Below are positions 26,101 to 37,439 of a stretch of DNA of 64,000 nucleotides, in pieces. Positions within the stretch are counted from its first letter, which is position 1. Each line of letters begins with the position of its first letter. Made by a program: the position numbers and the translations under genes. Source of the stretch: Steromphala cineraria (Eukaryota > Mollusca > Gastropoda > Trochida > Trochidae); contig OU744724.1 in assembly GCA_916613615.1 (NCBI GenBank), forward strand, positions 25,406,171-25,470,170, in the 5' to 3' direction. A model generated the notes under the pieces. That model did no database searches, was not told the DNA's origin, and saw nothing but the letters and a program-made list of their open reading frames with translations.

Positions 26101-27115
26101 ATATCATTTGCCAAAAGTATAAATTATACGCCCGTATTTAAGAACAAGAAGGGCTCCAACTATATTAAATTGATTTTATTTTCATTAACTTTATTAATTT
26201 TGTATCAGACTAATCATATAATTATGTTCAAATATGACGGAATGATGGCATACCACATACTTTTTCTGAACTGTTGATGGATGAAATTCGTTTTCAATTG
26301 TTTATTTCCTTGCAAAACACAATATTACCAGTGACCAGACCATCTAATATTTTAATGCATGACAGTTTAGCATTATATCTATATGACTATTGAGTATTGA
26401 CTAAGATTGATATCAACTAACTTAAGCTTGAACCGACATGTACGATTCATTGTATAATCATAATGTGTATATATAAAAATTAATTTTAAGGCAAATTCCT
26501 CACTGACACCTTTTCACTTCCATTACAGTTATGTTTTAAGGAATCCACGAATCAAGAAGTGTTTTAAAGAAATGTGTTAGGATATTATTGATTATATTTG
26601 AATATAATACATGAATATTATAAACTTTTCTCAGAGTCTGCTGATTGAGAGGGAGGAGAGAGCTGGAGACTGGCGAAGCAGAGAAGATACATGCACGTGC
26701 TTCTGGGAGTTGATCTGTCAAACTAACCTCAGGTATGTATTGATATAGTGTATACTGTTGTAAATGCCATTCCGATGATTCGACATTCATTTCATTTTTA
26801 TTTTACCAGTTTCAAATGTTAAATAAGTTAACAATTAAACAATAAATCAGTTACAATGCACACAAAAGTCATTCAAGGCAGGATTCAAAAGAGCAGAACA
26901 AGTTATTAGCACATATTTGATAAGGGATCGACATATACAATTTATGTGATTGATTTTTCACTTCATTTACTTTTATCTTTCTTTTGTACAGAACTTTGCT
27001 GATGGCCAACGCTGTGAAGAAACATATACAAGAATACATGATAAGACTGCTTTTCATAGAAATGTATAAAAGATTAATAAACATTTATGTAATCATTATC
27101 TCGGTTTGTTTTTGA
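23189..27115 (+). CDS. Candidate three-exon small gene inside the CCCAGCAGG element
   Basis: Exon 1 contributes ATG (23189-23191) before GTAAGT. Exon 2 (26635-26732) has a pyrimidine-rich acceptor and a GTATGT donor. Exon 3 (26992-27115) has a TTTTGTACAG acceptor. The three join in one frame of 74 aa beginning MSLLIEREERAGDWRSRED and ending ISVCF. No known domain is recognised; the first part is charged, the last 15 residues hydrophobic. The 3.4 kb first intron contains the nested TIR element. Weak point: an AATAAA at about 27076 lies before the stop, so a transcript ending there would lack a stop codon. It could instead be a noncoding transcript or chance splice-like signals. Confidence 0.25.
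23915..25981. mobile_element. Nested 2.07 kb element with perfect 25-bp TIRs
   Basis: 23915-23939 begins GGGTCATTCTACAGAAAATG, and 25957-25981 is its exact reverse complement over 25 bases. AATT flanks both ends, either a 4-bp target duplication or an extension of the palindrome. The interior has no transposase frame but carries about nine copies of a word close to GTTGCGGTAGTGACAT between 24449 and 25600. Superfamily unknown. It sits wholly inside the CCCAGCAGG element, so it inserted later or was carried with it. Confidence 0.75.
24445..25605. repeat. Dispersed GTTGCGGTAGTGACAT words
   Basis: Copies or near copies occur around 24449, 24467, 24990, 25004, 25162, 25200, 25222, 25238, 25388 and 25580. 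One inverted form (TGTCATCACCGCAAC) is at about 25177. The spacing is irregular, unlike a satellite, and suggests protein-binding sites belonging to the host element. Confidence 0.7.
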
Positions 27116-27277
27116 CTTGTTAATTTGTTGGTTGAATTTATACAGCTATTCCCGACGATATACCATATTTTTTTTATGATACGATTCCGGTCTCTATGAT
27201 TCTCTGCAGTGTTATATACATTGAAAAACGTCTCTCATCATATCTATTCAGCATCATTAGAAATGGGATTAACTTTT

Positions 27278-27572
27278 TACCAACGTTGCAGCAACATCGT
27301 ATCAACGTTGTATCAATGTTAAAGCCATGTTGTATCGACGTTGATGTCGCGTTAAAAATACGTCAATAAAACGTTGTTTCAACGTTGATACAATATCGTA
27401 TATACGTCGAGACAACGTTATACCAACGTTGTTGCGACGTCGTATCTATTAACGTCATTTCTACGTCGAAACAACGTCAGTTTTCGACGTCGCGGCAAAT
27501 TTCAAATCCAATCAAAATTCGACGTTAATTCAACGTTGATAAACGACGTTGTTTCAACGTTGGTTCAACGTT
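27278..27572. repeat. Right subterminal array of ACGT palindromes
   Basis: Words of the type CAACGTTGTATCAACGTTG and GACGTCG repeated next to the TGCCTGCTGGG end, mirroring the left array of the same element. Confidence 0.85.
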
Positions 27573-27663
27573 AAAATGCCTGCTGGGTACACTTCTACTA
27601 AAGACTTTCCTTTACAGTTATTCTCGGCAGTAAAGCTGCATAATCTTGGTAACCTAGTTTATT

Positions 27664-30600
27664 AGCTCACCTTTACAAAGTAAATGTGAGCTTATGTCAT
27701 GGCGCTTCGTCCGTCGTCCGTCCGTCCGTCCGTCTGTGCTAACATTAGTTGCTTAGGAGCTCAATTGTTGGTCTATCAGTGTCTTAGGGGGTAAAATTTT
27801 TAGGAGCTTAAGCTCATAAGCAATGTCCAGGAATTTGTCTACAGGTTATTTATGAGCTCAGAACTGTTTTTAGATTGAGTTTAATTTTACCCCCTAAAAT
27901 ATGGACATGGACTCTGTCCAATCAGTTTGGACTCTAATTGGAGTTGCTTCCCTTTGACTATAAGAGCAAACACATTTAGGGGTGAGAGAAAAAAAAACAG
28001 TTTTTGCTCTAAGACGGAAATAAGTTTTACGCGACCTCTTAATTTTGGACAAAACATCATTTGAGCATGACAGGAAGTGACTAAAGATGGAGGGTGAAGT
28101 GGCACCATGAAAAAACAAGATAATTCAAATATCATTTTATCGAAAAAAAACAATGTTCTAAATGTCATGAAGGTGTATGAAAGGATTGGATTAAGCTATA
28201 TTATATATTGTTAATCAAATGGATCTTTTAATAAGTGGTTGCTTTTGGTACCACACCGTTTCATTTTCTTATGTGAGCTGATATGAGTAAAAGTAGGTCA
28301 TACTATAATCAGTACTAATCACAAATATAACTTCAACTATCAAGTACAACTATTTTTTGGAAAGAAATACATGTATAAATACCAAGTTAAAATGTAAGGT
28401 TATGGATCAGGATGCATTATTTGGCTAATTGACAGCGGATATTACTGACATGATCGGAAAATGAGATTGTCTATTCTACACCATTTCTGCAGAAACTCTT
28501 ATTGTTGGACTACATATTAAACTCATATTTTTGGACAACATATTAAACTCGTAAGCATGGCGGATCCTACTGACATGATCGGAAAATGAGATTGTCTATT
28601 TTACACCATTTCTGCAGAAACTCTTTTTGTTGGACATCATCTAAACTCATATTTTTGGACTACATATTAAACTCGTAAGCATGGCGGATCTTACTGACAT
28701 GATCGGAAAATGAGATTGTCTATTTTACACCATTTCTTGAGGACCTCGTATTATTGGACTCAATTCTTACTCATATTTTTGGACTGAATATTAAACTCAT
28801 ATTTTTGGACAACATATTAAACTCGTAAGCATGGTGGATCTTACTGACATGATTGGAAAATGAGATTGTCTATTTTACACCATTTATGTTAAAACCCTTA
28901 TTGTTGGACATCATCTAAACTCATATGTTTGGACAACATATTAAACTCGTAAGCATGGCGAATCTTACTGACATAATCGGAAAATGAGATTGTCTTTTTA
29001 CACCATTTCTTGAGGACCTCGTATTATTGGACTCAATTCTAACTCATATTTTTGGACTACATATTAAACTCATATTTTTGGACAACATATTAAACTCGTA
29101 AGCATGGCGGATCTTATTGACATGATCGGAAAATGAGATTGTCTATTTTACACCATTTCTTGAGGACCTCGTATTGTTGGACACAATTCTAACTCATATT
29201 TTTGGACAACACATTAAACTCATATGTTTGGACAACATATTAAACTCGTAAGCATGACGGATCTTACTGACATGATCGGAAAATGAGATTGTCTATTTTA
29301 CACCATTTCTGCAGAAACTCATATGTTTGGACAACATATAAAACTCGTAAGCATGGCGGATCTTACTGACATGATCAGAAAATGAGATTGTCTATTTTAC
29401 ACCATTTCTGCAGAAACTCATATTTTTGGACTACATATTAAACTCATATTTTTGGACAACATATTAAACTCGTAAGCATGGCGGATCTTATTGACATGAT
29501 AGGAAAATGAGATTGTCTATTTTACACCATTTCTTGAGGACCTCGTATTGTTAGACACAATTCTAACTCATATTTTTGGACAACAGCCATATTGAATTTT
29601 CAATTAGATTTCACGAAAAGACTACTCCTCCTAAACGAATTCAGATATCATTCTGAAATTGTAGTATGTTATACCCATGGTGATTCCTCACAGAAAGGTA
29701 GACGTTTCAGTTTTGAGAATCCAAGATGGCCGCCATGACAGCCATATTGAATTTTCAATTAGATTTCATGAAAAAGACTACTCCTTCTAAACGAATACAG
29801 ATATCATTATGAAATTGTAGTATGTTATACCCATGGTGATTCCTCACAGAAAGGTAGACGTTTCAGTTTTGAGAATCCAAGATGGCCGCCATGACAGCCA
29901 TATTGAATTTTCAATTAGATTTCACGAAAAAGACTACTCCTCCTAAACGAATTCAGATATCATTCTGAAATTGTAGTATGTTATACCCATGGTGGTTCCT
30001 CACAGAAAGGTAGACGTTTCAGTTTTAAAAATCCAAGATGGCCGCCATGACAGCCATTTTGAATTTTCAGCTGCAGATGTCAGATGACACATCATTATTA
30101 TTAAATTTTAAGCTTTCATCAAGTGATCACTGGCACCATATAAATTCTCTAATTTGAACTTACTAATCATAATATTATCTTAAATATGGAATATTTAAGA
30201 TTGTCGTGCACGTTGTTCTATATTTTTAAGTGTTTCTAAAAAAAATTAAGATGAAAGACAAACATAATTGATTAATTTGTTTAAAATCTTTATGGCAACT
30301 AGCTGCAAAAACCAAATCACATTAAACATGTTAAACTTTAAACAATGGTATCTCCCTTATATTCCTTTAAATACCACACATAAGGGGTCAACCAGAGTTC
30401 AGATATTCCACTATGCTGTCTAATACACATCCCAAGGCAGGCTGCTAGCATCACAGTGTCAGCTGCTAGTCTGTTGCATAATCAACCTGACCCAATTGAT
30501 ATGGTAGAGCATTATGCTATATGGCCATGGCCCATGTGTATGCAATAAAACTTATGGACTTGTATTCTCATGACAGTGATATGTTCTTTCTAAGAATAAA

Positions 30601-31405
30601 AACTTACACAATACTTGTCTACAATAAGCTTTGTGTTTAGCAATCTACATGATAAGCTTATGTGGAATAAATATGCAGATGAAAATCGAAAAGGGTTTAG
30701 TAAGAAAAGTAAGGAAATTTGATTTGTCATATCTCTCTGTAGATTTGACAATGCAAAAATGTTTACCATTATAGTACTGTATGAGTGTTAAATAAATTGA
30801 TACTTTAATGAAAGACATCTCATGGTCACTTGACATGTAAATATTATGTGAACAAAATAAACGTGTCTTATGCATTGCTGTGTTTATGACTTTCCTCTCA
30901 ATCAGTCATTCATTTTCCTTGAAAAATCTGTACTCTTGGGATTCTCAATATCCCATGCAGCATAACCATCAGTGAAATAATCTTGATATCATATTAATGA
31001 TTCACTACAAAACAAATGTAAGTGCCCACCATCCTGTAAGTAATGAATGACATTTAAATGGATACACCTAAACCAATCAAGATATCATATTGAAATTAAT
31101 ACGGATGCCCACATAAAAGTAGCATTTTGAAGATTAAAAAGTACAAGATGGTCACCAATTCAGCCATAGATATAGAAAAAGGTAATACAAAAACCTACTG
31201 CTTGTTAACTTATCATGATTATATCATTCGTGTATTAATGTTTGTTCAAGCTCTAGTCGTTTCCAAAAGAAGACTAGTATTTTAAAAGATAAAAAAATCA
31301 TGATGGCAGCCATAATCAATTATATAAAAGATGGTTACATGTATAATTAAACCATTTACCACATCATTCATTTTAAGGTGAGCTTCTGTACCCTCGGTAC
31401 TTTTA
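27664..31405 (+). mobile_element. Hairpin-ended, minisatellite-bearing nonautonomous element, copy 2
   Basis: Same left hairpin, TCCGTC run, right arm and right hairpin as the copy at 18843-21055. The roughly 1.3 kb right arms are nearly identical, differing by scattered substitutions and small indels. This copy has about 1.8 kb of other sequence between the TCCGTC run and the 156-bp repeats, including a second, unrelated tandem array (28440-29585), and only about three 156-bp units (29585-30065). Core exchange or expansion between copies is inferred. Confidence 0.75.
28440..29585 (+). repeat. Complex higher-order tandem array (GTAAGCATGGCGGATC units)
   Basis: The landmark GTAAGCATGGCGGATC or a variant recurs about eight times (near 28552, 28675, 28831, 28951, 29099, 29249, 29346, 29473), spaced 97-156 bases. 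Each is followed by ACTGACATGATCGGAAAATG and a TTTTACACCATTTCT block, with variable numbers of TTTTTGGACAACATATTAAA subunits between. It looks like a satellite evolving by variable-length unequal exchange. Confidence 0.85.
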
Positions 31406-33293
31406 TTTAGAATAAATATCCAATCTACTGGGTCGAGTGTGTTTTTTTCCCAAACTATTAAAATTAGTAATATAAGGGTAGATTTAGATTTAGTTTGTTT
31501 TGGTACGCATGCAATGTTAGAAGGTCAAGATCAGCAATACATCATTACATACAACATATGATAAACATCGATAATAAAATCAATCACATCGTGGTCGCCA
31601 TTGAAGTGTTCAGTTTATTGACACTGAATTTACAATAAAATGTCATTATCTCAAATTACATACTTAAAAAGTTATTCAAGATGTTATAAAACAAAACAAA
31701 ATCATCACTCGTACGAAATCACCTCGGCTGAAAATAGGCCTAATTACAAAGCAACACAAGAAAACCATGCTACCACGTCCTTTTCAAATGAATTTTGATA
31801 CATGGAATTCCAAAAGAAACTTTGCAATTTAAAAATTGAAATTTCAGAAACGATCTCACATTTACATTTTCATTTAAGTTGGCAATGACATAGTTGAAAC
31901 CCACACTTTCAAGTTTAAAACTTTTAATTGAGCAATATTCATGCTTTTTTGCAGAAATGGAAAAAAATTCACAATCACGTGACGTTTCCGCTGGAACTTA
32001 GTCACGTGACGAAAAAGTTTAATAACTGTCCAGAATGTTTGTCACTCTAATAGTGAAAAAAACACCTTAAAACCAGTAAACGGTATAGCAAAAATATCGC
32101 AAATCCCCTCTGAAAATTGACAATTTCCAACGCTAACGTTGTCTCTTAGTGTATGACTCAAAGATGTGTCAATATGACAAGTAAGATTTGTGTCCACACA
32201 TTCCCATTAATGGAAAAGCTTCGATGCAGACGAAATGTGAAGTTGAACCTGCTGACAGAAGACGTAATTTAACGTTTGACTTTTTTGTTACTCATGGCAG
32301 ATTTGGAAGTTGTAAAACTCGGGCTTATCAAACTTGTTACTAAAGTAGCACATTTTAGTACTTTAACGAAATTATTGCGAAAACATCATTTCAGCGAACG
32401 TCTGAACAACCAAAATTTTGACCCCTGCCCACTTCAGATCAAATAAGTACAAAACTGGGTTTCCAAAATTTAATTTGGATTCGCTGGTTGTTTAAACAAA
32501 TGATTGATTAATATGAGGTACTTTGTTTTAAATTTCTATCGTTTTTCATTCTTCAATCAGAATCATTTTAAAATGGTGCAAAGTTTCTTTTGGAAGCCAG
32601 TGTAGATAAAAAACAATATTGTCGCCGTTCCGTCCAAATGGTGTCGCCGTTACGTCCAGCGAAATTGACATATATTTTATTGATAAATGTGTTTTGACTA
32701 CATTGTCGCCGTTTTGGTCTATCACCGTTTTGACCGTATCCCTACCAGTTTACTTGTCAAGTTACCATGCTTTCTGTTTTCCAATTGCTCTATTTATTTC
32801 CTTCATTTGTTTTGTTATTATTAATTCCACAGGGGTCAATGGTTGTCAACTCGAATACAAGCCCATTTTTCTGAAAATAAGCCTTGACTTCTATTTGATG
32901 CCAAAGTTCACTCGTTTATAATCACATTTCCGTATGGAAACCCTGGTACCATAAGGGGCAGTGGATTTTTTTTATAGAAAAGAATTTCTCTTTAAAAACG
33001 AGACGGATAACGGATGAATCCATCCATATCTGAAAGGCAACTATTTCCCTGAATGATTGCCTTCTATATAACTTAAGGAATCTAGAAATAAAACTTTCAG
33101 TTACAAGTGTTTGACTAAATAAAAAGAAAGTAGGTACAAAACCAGTAACAGTTTTCGATGTTTATTTTCGATTTTAATTCAAGTTAACTTCATAACTCCT
33201 TCATAAATGTATATCTCAGCCATACCTTGTTTGTTAATCGTTGTAAATGTAAAATATAAGTCGAAGCGGCATAACGATTTCATCTCAGATATA
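31406..33293. other. Intergenic region with an inverted repeat and GTCGCCGTT words
   Basis: No gene recognised. TTCCAAAAGAAACTTTGCA at about 31809 recurs inverted at about 32577, framing roughly 790 bp. Just right of it, GTCGCCGTT followed by CGTCC- or TGGTC-like bases occurs three times at 32618-32715, with a related CACCGTTTTGACC at about 32720. This may be a remnant of another element. Confidence 0.45.
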
Positions 33294-33301
33294 GGGGAGA
33301 G

Positions 33302-33735
33302 TGGGGCAAGACGCCCAGTTGGGGTAAAACGCCTATGCTGCGTAACGCACAGAGCAACGTCATGTACTGAGTTATTTCCCTTTGTTAGTCTCGCTTTCAG
33401 ATTAAATGTCGTCTGTCAATGGAGGGTTGCTCGGTCCGCGAAAAAGTAAGTATTTTAAATGATTTTATGTATTTAGATGTAATATTTTATAAAATTTGGT
33501 AAACAATTCAGTATTTGTTGACATTCTGTTGAACCAGATATCTTCCTTCATTCGTTGTTACACCATTTCACGTCAACTCCTTAACATAACTACACTAGTT
33601 ACATAGTGATATTTTCACCTGGTTTTGTGCTAGGATTCGTGTAACACTCAAGTACCCTTTGGGGTAAAACGCCCTTTGTCGTATGGGGTAAGTCGCCCAG
33701 TGTGGGCGTTTTACCCCACAACCTGGGCGTTTTAC
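33302..33735. repeat. Left subterminal GGGGTAAAACGCCC sites
   Basis: Sites at about 33302, 33325 and 33661, then at 33684-33740 one forward and two inverted sites close together (GGGGTAAGTCGCCCA then TGGGCGTTTTACCCC twice). They share the word found in the TIR itself, as expected of transposase-binding sites. Confidence 0.75.
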
Positions 33736-34426
33736 CCCATCAATAAAAAAAAACTTGGATCAAAAACATTATCTCCCCTGTCGTTGAGTCGGGTCACGTG
33801 ACGACGCTGTAGCAGACGACTTCCTAGTAACCGACGTGATAGCCAAATTCAAGGCAAAATAAGAACTTCTCGCTTTTTTAATGCAGGGTGAAAATACGAC
33901 ACAAACTTATGGAACATAAAGAGGCTACATAGTGCTTTCGATTAACCGACGTATGTGCCGGTGCTGAGCTGGAGTCTCGACCTCTAAAAATATGTTGCCG
34001 GTAGAATTTGAAAATTGGGATATCACCGCTCATGTGAATTTTAGGTCGCATTGATTCAATGAAAGACCATGTGCTTTTATGTGCAAAGATGTTTTGAACA
34101 AAGTGAAAATCTTTCCGTTTTGCAAGAGGTCTTTTGGCTCTACCCATTTTAGCATGTACGAAAACACAATACGGCCTCTCTACAACTGCATTAAAGTAGG
34201 CCTAATGGCTTTCCTGTGATTTTGAAAGATCTAAACACTTCTATTAATGCAAAAGGAATCGAAAAAGAACTGGCAACGTTTGAACTAAAAGTATTGCAGA
34301 TTAGAAACGAGGGATTCATGAAACGAGGAAGAAACAAAATATATATAAATATGAAGTATTGTAATGAATGGTTCACATTATTTTTTAGTCGCATCAAAGT
34401 CGGAAATGGCCACTTCGAGATATATA

Positions 34427-34535
34427 GATGACATAGTATGTTTACAACACGAGTGCCTCAATATTAGTCTTTCCCGAGCGAGAGCGAGGGCTATACTGAT
34501 ATACAGGCACGGGTGTCGTAAACATAGTATGTCAT
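34427..34535. repeat. Inverted repeat inside the pogo-like element's 5' intron
   Basis: ATGACATAGTATGTTTAC at 34427 recurs inverted at 34506-34535 (GTAAACATAGTATGTCAT). It forms a hairpin with a roughly 50-base loop and may be a small nested MITE. Confidence 0.6.
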
Positions 34536-34867
34536 GAACGAATATGATATTCTGTTTATTACTGATGTCGCGAAATCAAAGAAAATAACCAAAATCTACA
34601 TCAAAGCTAAGGACAGAACACAACGTCATAGGCGAATTGTGACGTCAAAGCATTGTTTATTACGTGACGTCACAATGAAAAAGTGATATTTTGCCCTAGG
34701 GCATCCTATGAAAAATATGAACCCCAATATGATTGCCCTCGTAGACCTAGCTGATAAAATTGTGTATATTTAAGTTATCAGAATCATTATATTTTATTCC
34801 AAATGTTTTAGCACAAATGGCAAGTTATTGAACAAAATTTTAATTTTGTTACTTTTGTTTTAGGAAA

Positions 34868-37241
34868 ATGACTCGGAAGTACAAAAGGAAATCAGAGCGA
34901 GGAGAGTATGGAGAAAGCAAACTCAGAGAAGCCTTGAATGCCCTAGCCAATGGAGAGTCTTTAATAGGGACCAGTAAGTTGTTCGGTGTTCCAGCTAGGA
35001 CTTTGCGACGGCATCGGGATCAGCAGGTCACATTGCCAGGAAGGATAAACTTGGGACGTCATCAGACTGCGCTACCATCTCACGTTGAAAATGAATTAAA
35101 AATTCACATCATAGCTATGGAACGGCGCTTGTATGGGTTGGGGACGAAGGAGGTGAGGAAATTGGCTTTTGATATTGCAGAAAGGTCGCACATCCCTCAT
35201 CCATTCAATGTGTACAAGAGAATGGCCGGAAAAGACTGGTTGATGAACTTTCTTGAGAGACATTGTCTTACATTGCGGCAGCCACAGGCCACCAGTATCG
35301 CCAGGGCAAGTGGTTTCAACAAACCTAAAGTCGGACAGTTCTTTAGCCTTTATGTGGATATCCTTAAAAGCGGAAACTTCCAGCCTTCACATGTGTGGAA
35401 TATGGATGAAACAGGACTGACCACAGTTCAGAAACCAGGAAAAATTATGGCATTGAAAGGAGAAAAGCAGGTCGGAAAAGCAACCAGTGCAGAACGTGGT
35501 GAACTCGTTTCATTTATTTGTGGAATGAATGCTTCGGGATGTTTTCTGCCACCATTTTACATATTCCCCAGGAAGAGGATGAATGATGGTCTCATGGCTG
35601 GAGCTCCTCCTCAAGCAGTGGGATATGCCAATGGAACAGGCTGGAGTGATTCTGACATGTTCATCAAATGGCTTCAACACTTTGTTAACAAAAGATTCCC
35701 CTCACATCATCCTTCTCGACGGTCATCATAGTCACAAAACTCTGTCTGCCATTGAATTCTGCCGTGATCATGGTGTTGAAATGCTGACGTTCCCACCACA
35801 TTGCACTCATCGCATGCAGCCTCTGGATCGTACCTACTTCAAGTCATTGAAAGGCGCTTTCAATACAGCTGCTGATAGCTGGATGGCAGTACACCCAGGC
35901 AAACGAATTTCCATTTATGATATTTCAGAACTATCAGGAAGAGCATTTATGCACTCGGCAACTCCAGAAAGAGCCTTAAACGGTTTCAAGACATGTGGAC
36001 TCTGGCCACTAGATCCTGATATATTCACAGAGTCCGATTTCACACCAGCTTTGGTGACAGACGAAGACCAGACAGAGCATAGCAATGTTGCAGAAAACGC
36101 AAGTGTTGATGTCTCCTTTCCCTCCTTAGGGATACAAGTTGACGGAGCTTCTGAACCACCTTCAATGGCAGCCCCCGGAAAGGAACCCTCTAGTGTGAAA
36201 CAACCAGATCTGTGTACTTCAAGAACTGGACCACAACCATCAGTCCCCGAGTCTTTTCTTTCTGCCAATAACAATCAGTCCCAGTCCGTTATACTGACAT
36301 GTGGTGATGGCCGCTGTTTGTTCAGAAGTTTGGTGACCGGAATGGACCCACATCTTCAGGCATCAGAGAGGAATGAACATGGAAGGATCATTGATCCAAT
36401 ACTTGCGATTGCAGAGAAGACCAAAGCTGATGGATTGAGAAGTCAGATGATCAATTTCATGTGTGAACATTTTGAAAACTACGACAGCATTGATAAGGCA
36501 TTAGTGAATGCGGATATGCCATCCTGGATTACCTACTCATCAATGGAAGATAGGATCGGAGTTATGTCTGAGCCATGTACAATGCCCGGAGAGCTTGAGA
36601 TCATCTCAACTTCCAAGGTTCTTCACAGGCCCATCATTGTCCTAAACACCGAGAAGCAAGTCATCAGTAGGTATGGTACAAACTTCACAGCTCAGGCTTT
36701 GCTTGTCCAGTATCGCAGCTCTGAAAATGATTCAGGACACTATGACTGTGTTGTTCTTTTGCCAGTTACAACTTTCGCATCTACCCACCAAAACCCAAAA
36801 GAAAACGTCACTGTCGCTCAATCACAGCAAAGTGTGCCAGGAGTTGAAGAAATTCGGGAACTGATCCAAGTGTTGTCGCCATTGCCAAAACTGCACAAAA
36901 AGCGACCAAGATCACGCAAGTCAGAGTCTTCGGCAGTCCTGACATCGTCTCCGTATAGAAAAGAACTCACCAACAAACAGATCAAGAAATCGGCAGCTCC
37001 AAGAAAACGAACAACAAAGAAAATGGGAAAAAAGAATCAGATCAAAAAGCGTTTAGTGGAGGATGAGACAAGTGATGACGACGAGTGTCTCTGTCTGGTA
37101 TGCTGTGAACTGTACACCAGTTCCAAACCTGGAGAGCAATGGGTCCAGTGCCAGCGATGTACCAATTGGGCACATGAAGACTGCACGCCAGGAAATGCAC
37201 AATACATATGCCAAAATTGTGATTCCGATGATTCCGAATGA
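34868..37241 (+). pseudogene. Pogo-like transposase with OTU-like protease and PHD-like finger, frame-disrupted
   Basis: The first frame (34868-about 35690) has a basic start, a psq-type helix-turn-helix (residues 14-50), a CENP-B-type DNA-binding region (about 70-145) and the first catalytic aspartate in NMDETG (D180). The frame must then shift once between about 35684 and 35699 (net +1 or -2) to continue as LLDGHHSHKT (second D) and PPHCTHRMQPLD (third D, DD35D). The same second frame runs on to 37241. It includes an OTU-like cysteine protease core (GDGRCLFRS, Cys codon 36315; HYDCVVLL, His codon 36738), a lysine-rich linker, and a PHD-like Cys4-His-Cys3 finger ending CQNCDSDDSE. No GT-AG intron explains the shift. 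It is either a decayed copy, a sequencing error or, less likely, programmed frameshifting. OTU fused to a pogo transposase is unusual as far as recalled. Confidence 0.85.
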
Positions 37242-37439
37242 GTTTGATGAGATAAAATATCAAAAAGTGTTGTGATATTTCCAGTAGATCTGTACTGATG
37301 TTTCTAGTTAAGAACATGTTAAATTCAAGTTTATTTTATCAGGTTGACTGTTCTCAATCTTCATGTTACTTAAAATATAATTAAAGACACATACATTGTC
37401 TAATCGTACTGGTTTGTTATCTTATTCTGTTTTGAAATG

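Larger units (their letters stand above)
22012..27587. mobile_element. 5.6 kb TIR element with ACGT-palindrome subterminal arrays
   Basis: The ends CCCAGCAGGCA (22012) and TGCCTGCTGGG (to 27587) are exact inverted repeats flanked by TA on both sides, consistent with a TA target duplication. Next to each end lies an array of words such as GACGTTGTTTCAACGTC (left 22025-22350, right 27278-27572), each word nearly palindromic and GC-richer than its surroundings. No transposase frame was found, so the element looks nonautonomous. Inside are a nested TIR element (23915-25981) and a possible small spliced gene (23189-27115). Superfamily not identified; the TA duplication would suit Tc1/mariner-like integration but does not prove it. 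Confidence 0.65.

Noticed and set aside
27887..28168. Overlapping minus-strand frames of 74-93 codons
   Set aside because: Located inside the minisatellite-bearing element, without homology and in two competing frames.
20296..30875. Identical 76-codon frames at 20296-20526 and 30645-30875 (minus)
   Set aside because: They are the same noncoding arm of the duplicated hairpin-ended element, so their identity reflects DNA duplication, not protein conservation.
35684..35699. Short intron as the explanation for the transposase frame change
   Set aside because: No GT-AG pair of plausible size joins the two frames here; a small indel fits better.
35915..36274. 119-codon antisense frame within the pogo-like coding region
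   Set aside because: Shadow of the sense frame, which has clear domains.
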